A DNA stretch of 64,000 nt from Salvia splendens (Eukaryota; Streptophyta; Magnoliopsida; Lamiales; Lamiaceae): assembly GCF_004379255.2 (NCBI RefSeq), contig NC_056041.1, positions 4,278,001 to 4,342,000 of the forward strand. The letters are read 5' to 3'. Both the position numbers and the translations under genes were made by a program. Positions 1-10,528 of this stretch are shown piece after piece. Under the pieces are notes generated by a model. The model was not told the DNA's origin. It saw only the letters and a list, made by a program, of their open reading frames with translations, and did no database searches. How positions within the stretch are numbered: position 1 is the stretch's first letter; every line of letters starts with the position of its first letter.

Positions 1-2454
1 AATACCATGTCAGTATTCTTCCAGAAAAATGGCCTTTTACACCAAACATCATGTGCTTACACACCCGAACAAAACGGAGTTGCCGAGAGAAAAAACCGAA
101 CTATCCTGGAAACCACCCGTGCCCTCATGATTGAGTCTAATGTACCAAAATCCCTTTGGCCAGAAGCCGTTGCAACCTCCGTCTACCTAATAAACAGACT
201 ACCAACCAAAATCTTGAAAACCAAAACCCCCCTCGACATCCTTTCCCAGCAAACCAAAATACCTACATCCCTTAGCATGTCACCGAAAGTCTTTGGGTGT
301 ACTGTCTACGTCCACGTTCCCAAACATGAGAGAACCAAATTCTCTCCGTGTGCAATTAAATGTGTCTTCGTGGGCTATGGGGTAAACCAAAAAGGATATA
401 GGTGCTTTGATCCAAACACTCGGAAAATCATCACCACCATAAACTGCGATTTTCTAGAAACCGAGTTTTTCTATACTCACCACCTTAGCAGTCAGGGGGA
501 GACACCTAACAACCCTCAAAATAATCATGAAGACTGTCTAAGTTGGTTTGTGCCACCTCCAATCCCCTCGATTGAGGATCCGCCAGAGTCAGTTGTCACT
601 GTCGCCGAACAGGCCCTTCCAGAGTCTCCTCAACCACAACCATCTGACCCACCTCAACCGATATCCGAGGTATGTCCGGAATTAGTTCCTGAAATAAATA
701 CTACAGATGATGCTAACAATGCAAAGATTGAAGAAAACACTATAGATGGTGATACAGGGAGGTATGTGCTCCCTCCAAGGAGCAATCGGGGCGTTCCTCC
801 AAAAAGATATTCTCCTGAAAAGATCGGGAAGAAAAACCGATATGGAGTAGCAAATTTTGTCCAGGGAAATCTGACGAAAATGGCCCGAGCATTTGAGGCT
901 GCATTATATGAAGAACAAGAGATTCCACAAACGGCTGAAGAAGCTATGAAGTCCAAAAATTGGAGAGAAGCTATGCTTACCGAGATGAGAGCGTTAATGA
1001 GAAATGACACTTGGGTGAAAGAAAAACTGCCGGAAGGAGTGAAGGCCGTGGGATGTAGATGGGTGTTCACCATCAAAAGACGGCCAGACGGGTCGATTGA
1101 TCGATACAAGGCTCGACTAGTGGCGAAGGGATATACCCAAACATATGGAGTCGATTATGCCGAAACCTTCTCCCCAGTAGCCAAGATCAACACTGTGCGG
1201 GTACTATTCTCAGTCGCAGCAAATAGAGACTGGCCTCTTCATCAGTTCGATGTCACGAACGCATTCCTACACGGCGAACTGTCAAAACCCGTGTTTATGG
1301 TTCCTCCCCCAGGATTCACGGACGAGTTTAAGATTGGAGAAGTGTGCAAGCTGAAAAGAACACTATATGGGCTAAAACAGTCCCCGAGAGCATGGTTCGG
1401 CAGATTCACTGAAGTGATGAAGAAATATGGGTACCAGCAAAGTAATTCAGATCATACATTGTTTCTCAAGAAAAAGGGTGAAAAGATTACGTGCCTCATC
1501 ATCTACGTTGACGACATGATTATCACGGGGGACGATGAAGAGGAGATAGGTGAATTAAGGAAGAACTTGTTCACAGAGTTCGAGATGAAAGACCTAGGCC
1601 TTCTCAAGTACTTCTTGGGCATTGAAGTTTTAAGATCAAATCGAGGAATCTTCATAAACCAAAAGAAATATGTGCTTGATCTGCTCGCAGAGGTGGGAAT
1701 GATTGATTGCAAACCTGCTGATACTCCAATGATACAGAACCATGGATTACAGATACAAGAAGGAGGAAAGCTCACCGACAGGGGGAGATACCAGAGATTA
1801 GTGGGAAAACTTATTTATCTTTCACACACTCGTCCAGATATAGCATACGCGGTGGGTGTCGTCAGCCAGTTTATGCACTCACCGCAAGAAGACCATTGGG
1901 AAGCGGCCATCAGAATCGTTCGATACTTGAAAGGAACAGCAGATCATGGAGTGCTATTTGAAAAACATGGTCACTTAGAAGTACATGGGTTCACTGATGC
2001 AGATTGGGCGGGGAACCCCAACGATAGAAAGTCAACCGCCGGGTATTTCACCTTTGTGGGAGGGAACCTTGTCACTTGGAGAAGCAAGAAACAGAAGGTA
2101 GTTGCGTTATCAAGTGCAGAGGCAGAATTTCGAGGCATAAAGAGTGGCCTCACAGAGATATTGTGGCTAAAGAGACTCATGACGGAACTTGGCCTTCATC
2201 AGGCACAACCTTGTAAGCTGTTCTGTGATAATAAAGCTGCGATTAGCATCTCAGAAAACCCGGTTCAACATGATAGAACTAAACATGTGGAGGTGGATCG
2301 ACATTTCATAAAAGAGAACATTGAGGCCAAAATCATAGAGCTACCATTTGTCAAGTCCGAAGATCAGTTGGCTGACATATTGACTAAAGCAGTAAATTCA
2401 AAGTCGTTTCGAGAAGCACTAGACAAGCTAAGTGTTGGAAACCCCATCACTTAG
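1..2454 (+). CDS. Ty1/copia retrotransposon pol polyprotein, 3' part (integrase-RT-RNase H)
   Basis: The reading frame is open from the window edge to a TAG at 2452-2454, about 817 codons with no break. The true start lies upstream, outside the window. Residues below count the ATG at 7 as 1. The C-terminal part of the integrase core comes first, with the catalytic Glu at residue 27 in QNGVAERKNR. A proline-rich linker follows (about 190-270). The copia-type reverse transcriptase spans about 330-560 and has the YVDD active site at 500-503. RNase H is at the C-terminus, with DADW near 664-667 and SSAEAE. The order integrase before RT is diagnostic of Ty1/copia. An uninterrupted frame with all visible catalytic motifs suggests a fairly young insertion. 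It is followed directly by a polypurine tract and an LTR. Confidence 0.95.
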   Translation, partial: NTMSVFFQKNGLLHQTSCAYTPEQNGVAERKNRTILETTRALMIESNVPKSLWPEAVATSVYLINRLPTKILKTKTPLDILSQQTKIPTSLSMSPKVFGCTVYVHVPKHERTKFSPCAIKCVFVGYGVNQKGYRCFDPNTRKIITTINCDFLETEFFYTHHLSSQGETPNNPQNNHEDCLSWFVPPPIPSIEDPPESVVTVAEQALPESPQPQPSDPPQPISEVCPELVPEINTTDDANNAKIEENTIDGDTGRYVLPPRSNRGVPPKRYSPEKIGKKNRYGVANFVQGNLTKMARAFEAALYEEQEIPQTAEEAMKSKNWREAMLTEMRALMRNDTWVKEKLPEGVKAVGCRWVFTIKRRPDGSIDRYKARLVAKGYTQTYGVDYAETFSPVAKINTVRVLFSVAANRDWPLHQFDVTNAFLHGELSKPVFMVPPPGFTDEFKIGEVCKLKRTLYGLKQSPRAWFGRFTEVMKKYGYQQSNSDHTLFLKKKGEKITCLIIYVDDMIITGDDEEEIGELRKNLFTEFEMKDLGLLKYFLGIEVLRSNRGIFINQKKYVLDLLAEVGMIDCKPADTPMIQNHGLQIQEGGKLTDRGRYQRLVGKLIYLSHTRPDIAYAVGVVSQFMHSPQEDHWEAAIRIVRYLKGTADHGVLFEKHGHLEVHGFTDADWAGNPNDRKSTAGYFTFVGGNLVTWRSKKQKVVALSSAEAEFRGIKSGLTEILWLKRLMTELGLHQAQPCKLFCDNKAAISISENPVQHDRTKHVEVDRHFIKENIEAKIIELPFVKSEDQLADILTKAVNSKSFREALDKLSVGNPIT

Positions 2455-2457
2455 CTT

Positions 2458-2466
2458 GAGGGGGAG
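2458..2466 (+). other. Polypurine tract of the copia element
   Basis: GAGGGGGAG sits directly before the LTR start TGTTGG. It is the expected primer for plus-strand DNA synthesis. The same tract precedes the LTRs at 4872 and 8779. Confidence 0.8.
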
Positions 2467-2747
2467 TGTTGGAAAATACTCGTATCATGCAGAAGATACC
2501 GGGAATCAATCATATAATTTGTAATAATGTGTAATTGATTTACTTCCTAAGATAGAGTCCTAATTACTGTAATTTAGGCCTACCATAAAGATGCACTCCT
2601 AATTCTATAAAGGGTGTATCGATGCTGTAATGAATCATTCAAGTAAATAAAAATCAAAGAACCTTTCCTTCTAATATTCTTCAAAATCAATAAAAATGTA
2701 GTCTTCAAGAGTTCTTCAGTTTATTTTCTGCAATTTACTTTTCAACA
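2467..2747 (+). repeat. Chimeric LTR (copia family A 5' part joined to family B 3' part)
   Basis: The LTR begins TGTTGGAAAA after the polypurine tract and ends in CA before a primer-binding site, 281 bp in all. Its first ~215 bp do not match the ~228-bp LTRs at 4872, 6431 and 8779 apart from the TGTTGGAAA start. Its last ~63 bp (from about 2684) look identical to the end of the 6431 LTR. The switch falls in a shared TTCAAA stretch at about 2681-2686. I infer recombination between LTRs of two related families. Confidence 0.75.
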
Positions 2748-2759
2748 TGGTATCAGAGC
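2748..2759 (+). other. Primer-binding site (initiator tRNA-Met)
   Basis: TGGTATCAGAGC immediately follows the LTR and is the standard plant copia PBS, complementary to the 3' end of initiator tRNA-Met. Confidence 0.9.
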
Positions 2760-4380
2760 AGCTAACGATCCTTCGTTAGTTTGTTCAAAACCAAAAAAAA
2801 AAAAAATCATTGGTATTCATCCATCAGCAGCAGCAGCGCCGCTCCATCATCATCAAGGTAGGATGGCCGAAAAAGGGAGGACAAATCGTTCCGGAGTCTG
2901 TTTTGAAGAAACAGAAGAGAGCTAAGGAATGGGCCTTGGTTAAAAAGCAGGAGGCCGCAGTACCCAACGGAATGTTCTTCACCAACAAAAACCAAAGGAG
3001 GAGGCCCTGCAGTTAAGCAAGAGGCTGAGACTCTACCCAACGAAATGTTCTTCACCAAGCTTTGATGGCATAGCAAGGCCCAACGGAAACAGTGTCACGA
3101 TGACAATGATAGTTTGTGTATGGGATTGGCGATGGCAGTGAGGAGGTTGGGTTAAGCCAGCACGGCGCCGGTGGTGAGCCAAGGCGATGGCAACGACAGC
3201 TGGACAGAACCATGAAACCATGAAGTGTGGTGTTTACGAAGAAATCTCATCGCCAAGAAAGGAGCTGATGGAGAGAAGAAGAGAGGCCTTCGAGACGAAG
3301 GCTGAGAAAACAGAGGAGACAGGCTGCGACCCCAACAGCCGTCAAGAGAAGAAAACAGAAGAGTAGTCCTCGGTTTGTCCGGCCGAGGGGGAGAGAAAGT
3401 ATCCGACCAGGCAATCCCTCTCCAAATTTATGTTGGAGAAGAAGGCAAAGATGACCGGAGTAGGAATCACGAGAAAGCTACAACAGTGAAGCCGTCATGT
3501 CTGGAGAAGGCCAACAAGAGCCGCTTCAGCAGAGGGAGCAGCAAACGCAAGAGACCTGCTAAGGAGGAACGAACAGAAACCCACCAAGAGAGGAGAGGTT
3601 ACTGCCAAAGAGGGTGCAGCCGTGAGAGGCTAATGGATGAAGTGTTTGGCCGAGGGGGAGATATCAGCCACCGCCAAACCATTCATCTCCGAATCAAGGA
3701 GACAATCGCCAAGGAAGAAGGCGGGACAGCCAAGGGGGGAAGGTTACTGGAAGACCTCAGACCTCCTAAACAAGACTATCGAAGTGGTCATAGAAAAACC
3801 TCCTATTGTGGAGAAAGATCCTGCACCAGAATATGTTGGAGTTCCCCCACGTGTCCGACGAAATGCCGCAATTGAATTGGATTCGAGAACAGCTGAACGT
3901 GGCAACGACAGCGAATCGAAGGCAAAGCCGCCGTGATGGCTGAGAGAGGAGAAACCAAAGTGAAAGGGTTACCGCAGAAGTCTCACCGCCGACTATTGGT
4001 GACGCAATTCGTGAAGGAAGAACGAGCAGCCGATCTAGTAGCCGATAAGAGGCCGCCCTGAATAGTGAGAATTCCAGAGAGACGGGGAACACAATGCCGG
4101 AGAAGCCACGACTGATTTACCGGAGAAGAAAGTGGCAAGACAGTCGGGGAAAGACCGGCTAGGAAAGGGGCACCAAAAATGTTGAGAAGCCGCCGTAGAA
4201 GGAGAAAGGAGGCGCTTGTTTGAAGTCGTCCGTCTTTAAGGGTGAGTAATCTGGGCTTAAGTGTTGTTGGGCTCAAGAAAAATAAAAAAAAATAAAAAAA
4301 ATGGGCTCATAGTTTGGGCTGGAATGGGTCAAGAGCGGTTCCCCAAAATTAAGCTTTGGGCTGCAAATTAAATTCAGTCC

Positions 4381-4830
4381 AAAAATGAATAAACTCCTCG
4401 ACAAGAGTTAAAACTGTCTGAATAGGCTCCCGGACATGAGTTAAAACTGTCTAAGATGGCTCCTTGACACGAGTTAAAACTTTCTAAGATGGCTCCTTGA
4501 CACGAGTTAAAACTGTCAACCAAAAATTGAAGAGCTCTATGACACGAGTTAAAACTGTCAACAGAAAATTGAAGAAACTCCTTGAAATGAGTCTAAACTT
4601 TCAATGATGAAGAGCTCCTTGATAAGAGCCTAAACTTTCAATGAAAAAAAAAACGAAGAAGCTCCTTGAAACGTGTCTAAACTTTCAATGAAAAACAAAA
4701 CTCTTTGATACGAGTATAAACTATCATTGATGAATTGAAGAAGCTCTATGATACGAGCATAAACTGTCAATGGAAAGTGAAGGACTCCTGAATACGAGTA
4801 TAAACTATTTATCAAAGTGAAGATCGTGCA
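4381..4830 (+). repeat. Degenerate ~37-42 bp tandem repeats in element copy 1
   Basis: About ten to twelve units, each with a core like CTCCTTGACACGAGTTAAAACTGTC, lie just upstream of the 3' LTR. Units vary in length and sequence (GAGTTAAAACTGTC changes to GAGTATAAACTATC toward the 3' end). The array recurs in copy 2 at about 8288-8737. Confidence 0.85.
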
Positions 4831-4871
4831 AGTTAAGTGTCGAAAAACTCGATATTTAACTTGAGGGGGAG

Positions 4872-5099
4872 TGTTGGAAATAGAATATGAGAGTATCAAG
4901 ATTATGGGAAAGAGTAACTTTAGGGTCTCAAGGATTATATCATTATTATGGTAGAGTCCCAAGTTCATAAGTCCCTAGGTACATTTAGTCATCTAGTTCT
5001 ATAAATATGAATGTACAATGTATCTCAAACAATTCAAATCAATAAAAATGTAGTTTTCAAGAGTTCTTCAGTTTATTTTCCGCAATTTACTTCTCAACA
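4872..5099 (+). repeat. 3' LTR of element copy 1
   Basis: Runs from TGTTGGAAATAG to CTCAACA, 228 bp, preceded by the polypurine tract and followed by AATAC. The same pentamer flanks copy 2, so it is the downstream half of the original target duplication. It differs from the 8779 LTR at about six positions. Confidence 0.9.
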
Positions 5100-5680
5100 A
5101 ATACTTGGACAATGCTATTCATCTCTCCCACATTTATTATAACAAGCTGGGAACCAAATATATAATTAGAAGTCATAACAAAATTGCAAGAAAACAATCA
5201 TAAAAAGAAGCATGAGGGATCAACTTGAAATAACATGGACATGCAAAATGACGTAATAACCCATTTTGTTTCACTTTAAGTGGAGCGTTTCTTATTCTTC
5301 ACGAGATTTTATACAATGTAAATGTGTCACTTAAAGGGGGTCGGGAGTCGGATGAAGTATATGAGTAAAGTAATACGTGTAGTAGTATAGAGATATATAA
5401 AGAGAGAGATAGAGAGAAGTAAATGAGGATGATGATGTGGTTGATAGTAAGCAATATGTCTGCAACTTGGAGCTTCAAGAAGAGGGCTTTCAATGCATAC
5501 ACACACCTTCTCTGTGCCAACCCATATTTAATAGTAGAATAAAGCTACGTGGCCTGGCCAATCATAAATTGATTAAATAGCAAAAAAAAAACTGATTTTT
5601 ATTTCAAATTTTCGGTTTAATACTACTTGATTTTACTTTTATATCCTTTCCATTATTTGTTGCTCAACATGTTACTGTTG
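5100..5680. repeat. Duplicated flank, paralogous to 9007-9583
   Basis: This non-coding stretch matches 9007-9583 with a handful of substitutions and small indels (for example a shorter GAGAGATA run in the second copy). The match stops abruptly near 5680, where WRKY coding sequence begins. It marks the breakpoint of a ~3.9-kb tandem duplication. Confidence 0.85.
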
Positions 5681-5682
5681 CC

Positions 5683-6135
5683 CACGGGTGTTTGGCTACA
5701 AAGCAAGTTCAAAAATCAGACGAAGATCCGACAATTTTTGAGATCACCTATAGGAGAAAGCACACGTGCAATCGTGCCCTTAATAACCCGTCAGCATCCA
5801 TACCCGTACCCGGTCCAGAATGTGAAGATCCGAATCCATTAACCCAAAACCTACCCTTTAATATCAAGACAAGCCTCAGTCCCCTAAACACTTTTTCTTC
5901 ATCATCACCAATTAACAATAGGGATGTTTTTTTGGGAAATTATTACCCGAATCCGACCAATGATTTGAATGGTGATTATGGAGAATTGATTCCTAACCTG
6001 GACCACTCCGAATCCGAACTCACTCCAATAATTGCAGCCATGACCAATTCTGCCACACTTGACACGGACTTCCCGTTTGGACAATCTGGATTCGGGCCGG
6101 GTTTCGACTTTGGTCACCCGGGCCATTATCCATAG
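5683..6135 (+). pseudogene. WRKY group III transcription factor, 3'-exon fragment
   Basis: The frame starts abruptly at HGCLATKQVQ, the second Cys of the WRKY zinc finger, and continues through DEDPTIFEITYRRKHTC, giving the H-X-C ligands of the group III C2HC finger. A Ser/Asn/Pro-rich tail of about 110 residues then runs to TAG at 6133-6135. The WRKYGQK core, the first finger Cys and the upstream exons are missing. The 5' edge coincides with the end of the duplicated flank at ~5680, so the cut is the duplication breakpoint and not a splice site. No start codon exists at the 5' end. The group (WRKY30/41/46/53/54/70 type) is clear; the exact orthologue is not. Confidence 0.85.
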
Positions 6136-6430
6136 TAAGATGCATGCCCTTCATTTCTAATTTTGTACGAGGATAGTTGATTTGAATAAGGCCAGCTAGT
6201 TAGCCCTAGATTTCTTGCTAGCATTTGGTTAGTTTGACTGGTTAAAGCTAATCAAGTTTTGTGTTTCATTTTCTTGTATTTTTTTTAATTTACATTAATA
6301 CATGATACTACTTTATTAAAGAGAGTCTCTACAATTTTCTCGATGAATGGTCTACATGGGCTAGATTTTGATGTCCATTATGGAACCCACTTCAAGTCAT
6401 CAAGGCCCCAAAACAAAGTGAACTAAATAC
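6136..6430. other. WRKY 3' flank up to the LTR element
   Basis: No gene is seen. This is probably the old 3' untranslated region and flank of the WRKY gene. The last five bases (AATAC, 6426-6430) are the target-site duplication of the following element. Confidence 0.6.
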
Positions 6431-6657
6431 TGTTGGAAATAGAATACGAGAGTCTCAAGATTATGGGAAAGAGTAACTTTAGGGTCTCAAGGATTATATC
6501 ATTATTATGGTAGAGTCCCAAGTTCATAAGTCCCTAGGTACATTTAGTCCTCTAGTTCTATAAATATGAATGTACAATGTATTTCAAACATTCAAATCAA
6601 TAAAAATGTAGTCTTCAAGAGTTCTTCAGTTTATTTTCTGCAATTTACTTTTCAACA
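6431..6657 (+). repeat. 5' LTR of element copy 2
   Basis: It begins TGTTGGAAATAG and ends TTCAACA, followed at once by the PBS. A TATAAATATG motif near 6560 is a plausible LTR promoter TATA box. Confidence 0.9.
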
Positions 6658-6669
6658 TGGTATCAGAGC
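6658..6669 (+). other. Primer-binding site (initiator tRNA-Met)
   Basis: TGGTATCAGAGC, same as at 2748-2759. Confidence 0.9.
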
Positions 6670-8287
6670 AGCTAACGATCCTTCGTTAGTTTGTTCAAAA
6701 CCAAAAAAAAAAAAAATCATTGGTATTCATCCATCAGCAGCAGCAGCGCCGCTCCATCATCATCAAGGTAGGATGGCCGAAAAAGGGAGGACAAATCGTT
6801 CCGGAGTCTGTTTTGAAGAAACAGAAGAGAGCTAAGGAATGGGCCTTGGTTAAAAAGCAGGAGGCCGCAGTACCCAACGGAATGTTCTTCACCAACAAAA
6901 ACCAAAGGAGGAGGCCCTGCAGTTAAGCAAGAGGCTGAGACTCTACCCAACGAAATGTTCTTCACCAAGCTTTGATGGCATAGCAAGGCCCAACGGAAAC
7001 AGTGTCACGATGACAATGATAGTTTGTGTATGGGATTGGCGATGGCAGTGAGGAGGTTGGGTTAAGCCAGCACGGCGCCGGTGGTGAGCCAAGGCGATGG
7101 CAACGACAGCTGGACAGAACCATGAAACCATGAAGTGTGGTGTTTACGAAGAAATCTCATCGCCAAGAAAGGAGCTGATGGAGAGAAGAAGAGAGGCCTT
7201 CGAGACGAAGGCTGAGAAAACAGAGGAGACAGGCTGCGACCCCAACAGCCGTCAAGAGAAGAAAACAGAAGAGTAGTCCTCGGTTTGTCCGGCCGAGGGG
7301 GAGAGAAAGTATCCGACCAGGCAATCCCTCTCCAAATTTATGTTGGAGAAGAAGGCAAAGATGACCGGAGTAGGAATCACGAGAAAGCTACAACAGTGAA
7401 GCCGTCATGTCTGGAGAAGGCCAACAAGAGCCGCTTCAGCAGAGGGAGCAGCAAACGCAAGAGACCTGCTAAGGAGGAACGAACAGAAACCCACCAAGAG
7501 AGGAGAGGTTACTGCCAAAGAGGGTGCAGCCGTGAGAGGCTAATGGATGAAGTGTTTGGCCGAGGGGGAGATATCAGCCACCGCCAAACCATTCATCTCC
7601 GAATCAAGGAGACAATCGCCAAGGAAGAAGGCGGGACAGCCAAGGGGGGAAGGTTACTGGAAGACCTCAGACCTCCTAAACAAGACTATCGAAGTGGTCA
7701 TAGAAAAACCTCCTATTGTGGAGAAAGATCCTGCACCAGAATATGTTGGAGTTCCCCCACGTGTCCGACGAAATGCCGCAATTGAATTGGATTCGAGAAC
7801 AGCTGAACGTGGCAACGACAGCGAATCGAAGGCAAAGCCGCCGTGATGGCTGAGAGAGGAGAAACCAAAGTGAAAGGGTTACCGCAGAAGTCTCACCGCC
7901 GACTATTGGTGACGCAATTCGTGAAGGAAGAACGAGCAGCCGATCTAGTAGCCGATAAGAGGCCGCCCTGAATAGTGAGAATTCCAGAGAGACGGGGAAC
8001 ACAATGCCGGAGAAGCCACGACTGATTTACCGGAGAAGAAAGTGGCAAGACAGTCGGGGAAAGACCGGCTAGGAAAGGGGCACCAAAAATGTTGAGAAGC
8101 CGCCGTAGAAGGAGAAAGGAGGCGCTTGTTTGAAGTCGTCCGTCTTTAAGGGTGAGTAATCTGGGCTTAAGTGTTGTTGGGCTCAAGAAAAATAAAAAAA
8201 AAAAAAAAAATGGGCTCATAGTTTGGGCTGGAATGGGTCAAGAGCGGTTCCCCAAAATTAAGCTTTGGGCTGCAAATTAAATTCAGT

Positions 8288-8737
8288 CCAAAAATGAATA
8301 AACTCCTCGACAAGAGTTAAAACTGTCTGAATAGGCTCCCGGACATGAGTTAAAACTGTCTAAGATGGCTCCTTGACACGAGTTAAAACTTTCTAAGATG
8401 GCTCCTTGACACGAGTTAAAACTGTCAACCAAAAATTGAAGAGCTCTATGACACGAGTTAAAACTGTCAACAGAAAATTGAAGAAACTCCTTGAAATGAG
8501 TCTAAACTTTCAATGATGAAGAGCTCCTTGATAAGAGCCTAAACTTTCAATGAAAAAAAATGAAGAAACTCCTTGAAACGAGTCTAAACTTTCAATGAAA
8601 AACAAAACTCTTTGATACGAGTATAAACTATCATTGATGAATTGAAGAAGCTCTATGATACTAGCATAAACTGTTAATGGAAAGTGAAGGACTCCTGAAT
8701 ACGAGTATAAACTATTTATCAAAGTGAAGATCGTGCA
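8288..8737 (+). repeat. ~40-bp tandem repeats in element copy 2
   Basis: Counterpart of the array at 4381-4830. The first half is identical to copy 1; units after about 8553 differ by substitutions and small indels. Confidence 0.85.
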
Positions 8738-8778
8738 AGTTAAGTGTCGAAAAACTCGATATTTAACTTGAGGGGGAG

Positions 8779-9006
8779 TGTTGGAAATAGAATATGAGAG
8801 TCTCAAGATTATGGGAAAGAGTAACTTTAGGGTCTCAAGGATTATATCATTATTATGGTAGAGTCCCAAGTTCATAAGTCCCTAGGTACATTTAGTCCTC
8901 TAGTTCTATAAATATGAATGTACAATGTATCTCAAAGAATTCAAATCAATAAAAATGTAGTCTTCAAGAGTTGTTCAGTTTATTTTCCGCAATTTACTTT
9001 TCAACA
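8779..9006 (+). repeat. 3' LTR of element copy 2
   Basis: TGTTGG...CAACA, 228 bp, preceded by GAGGGGGAG and followed by the target duplication AATAC. Confidence 0.9.
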
Positions 9007-9011
9007 AATAC

Positions 9012-10265
9012 TTGGGCAATGCTATTCATCTCTCCCACATTTATTATAACAAGCTGGGAACCAAATATATAATTAGAAGTCATAACAAAATTGCAAGAAA
9101 ACAATCATAAAAAGAAGCATGAGAGATCAACTTGAAATAACATGGACATGCAAAATGACGTAATAACCCATTTTGTTTCACTTTAAGTGGAGCATTTCTT
9201 ATTCTTCACGAGATTTTATACAATGTAAATGTGTCACTTAAAGGGGGTCGGGAGTCGGATGAAGTATATGAGTAAAGTAATACATGTAGTAGTATAGAGA
9301 TATATAAAGAGAGAGAGAAGTAAATGAGGATGATGATGTGGTTGATAGTAAGCAATATGTCTGCAACTTGGAGCTTCAAGAAGAGGGCTTTCAATGCATA
9401 CACACACCTTCTCTGTGCCAACCCATATTTAATAGTAGAATAAAGCTACGTGGCCTGGCCAATCATAAATTGATTAAATAGCAAAAAAAACTGATTTTTA
9501 TTTCAAATTTTCGGTTTAATACTACTTGATTTTACTTTTATATCCTTTCCATTATTTGTTGCTCAACATGTTACTGCTGCTCTTTCGTAGTTTTTGCTCA
9601 ACTTATTACTACTGTCATTTCTTTATTGTTGCTCAACGTATACAGTAATTCGTGATATTAATGTGTTTTACATAATGGAATTCAAAGATAAGTACCAACT
9701 CACAAGTTCATTCACACACATATAAAGTTATATCAGTAATTCTAATTTTTTTATATATGTAAATGGACTAAATTAACTCTTTATGACCGGCCATAATATG
9801 ACACTTTATCACTCTTAATAGTATTACTTAATAATAGTATTAAATAGAATTCATTGATATCATTCGTGTTTAATATGTAGTGTGGTCATCCCAGTCTAGC
9901 ATTCTCACTGAGATCAGAGTACAATTAATTAACTTCATAATGTAGAGAGAGAGGTAGGTGTTGTTTGTGTTGGTTGTGGGTAGTAATATAATGTGAAACT
10001 AAATAAATGTTGCATGTGAGTGCGTTCTGAATGAATGTTACTTACCCACATATATATGACATCTAACTTGTCTATCGATGCATTTATTTACCTCTCCTAC
10101 TTTTCTTCCTTCCTTCATCATCATCTCCTTTATATCTTTTTACCAATCATCACCTTATCATTTGATTCACATAGGTCAAATTTTAAACTAAACCAAGACA
10201 AAAAGAAACTTGATAGAGAGATCATACATGAAATTAATACAGTGTACTAACTAATGAGCAATTAC
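9012..10265. other. Gene-free interval
   Basis: 9012-9583 is the second copy of the duplicated flank. The rest is AT-rich with no coding sequence I would defend. Confidence 0.6.
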
Positions 10266-10502
10266 GGATAAGGTATACATAAATTGATCCCGTTCATAAT
10301 GTGGACTATTTTGGCATTTGATTGGATATTTTGGTTTCATATGTATAGAATGAAAACAGCTATTGGAATTTGAAGATGGATGTCGGATAAGGTATACATA
10401 AATTGATCCCGTTCATAATGTGGACTATTTTGGCATTTGATTGGATATTTTGGTTTCATATGTATAGAATGAAAACAGCTATTGGAATTTGAAGATGGAT
10501 GG
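10266..10502. repeat. Two direct tandem copies of a 119-bp unit
   Basis: The stretch from GGATAAGGTATACATAAATT to GAAGATGGATG occurs twice back to back (10266-10384, 10385-10502) with no difference that I see, implying a very recent duplication. Confidence 0.9.
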
Positions 10503-10528
10503 GACAAGGAAAGTTTCATGGTAATTTA

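Larger units (their letters stand above)
2684..5099 (+). mobile_element. Non-autonomous LTR retrotransposon, family B copy 1 (5' LTR mostly replaced)
   Basis: The interior (2748-4871) begins with a primer-binding site and ends with a polypurine tract, and it encodes no gag, protease, integrase or RT that I recognise. The largest open frame is about 166 codons (3375-3875) with no known domain. The 3' LTR is 4872-5099. Its last interior stretch (AAGTTAAGTGTCG... ending CTTGAGGGGGAG) is recognisably related to the end of the copia pol region at 2425-2466. I infer it is a copia-mobilised LARD/TRIM-like derivative. It repeats at 6431-9006. Only the last ~63 bp of its own 5' LTR survive. Confidence 0.8.
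6431..9006 (+). mobile_element. Complete non-autonomous LTR retrotransposon, family B copy 2
   Basis: The 5' LTR is 6431-6657 and the 3' LTR 8779-9006; both run TG...CA and differ at about five or six positions. The PBS is 6658-6669 and the polypurine tract ends at 8778. AATAC flanks both ends (6426-6430 and 9007-9011), so the insertion is complete. The 2.1-kb interior has no recognisable retroviral-type protein and carries the ~40-bp tandem repeats at 8288-8737. As read, the interior from 6658 to about 8550 is identical to 2748-4645 apart from the A-rich tract near 8192. Confidence 0.92.

Noticed and set aside
654..1109. 151-codon antisense frame under the copia pol gene
   Set aside because: A shadow of the coding strand, which has clear domains.
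2467..2747. Solo LTR interpretation
   Set aside because: It is joined to pol on one side and a PBS on the other, so it is a shared or chimeric LTR.
3375..3875. 166-codon frame in the non-autonomous LTR element, repeated at 7285-7785
   Set aside because: Low-complexity basic composition and no known domain. Its identity in both copies reflects the recent duplication, not selection. Not called as a gene.
4630..4968. Antisense frame of ~112 codons across tandem repeats and LTR
   Set aside because: The open frame follows from the ~40-bp repeat structure.
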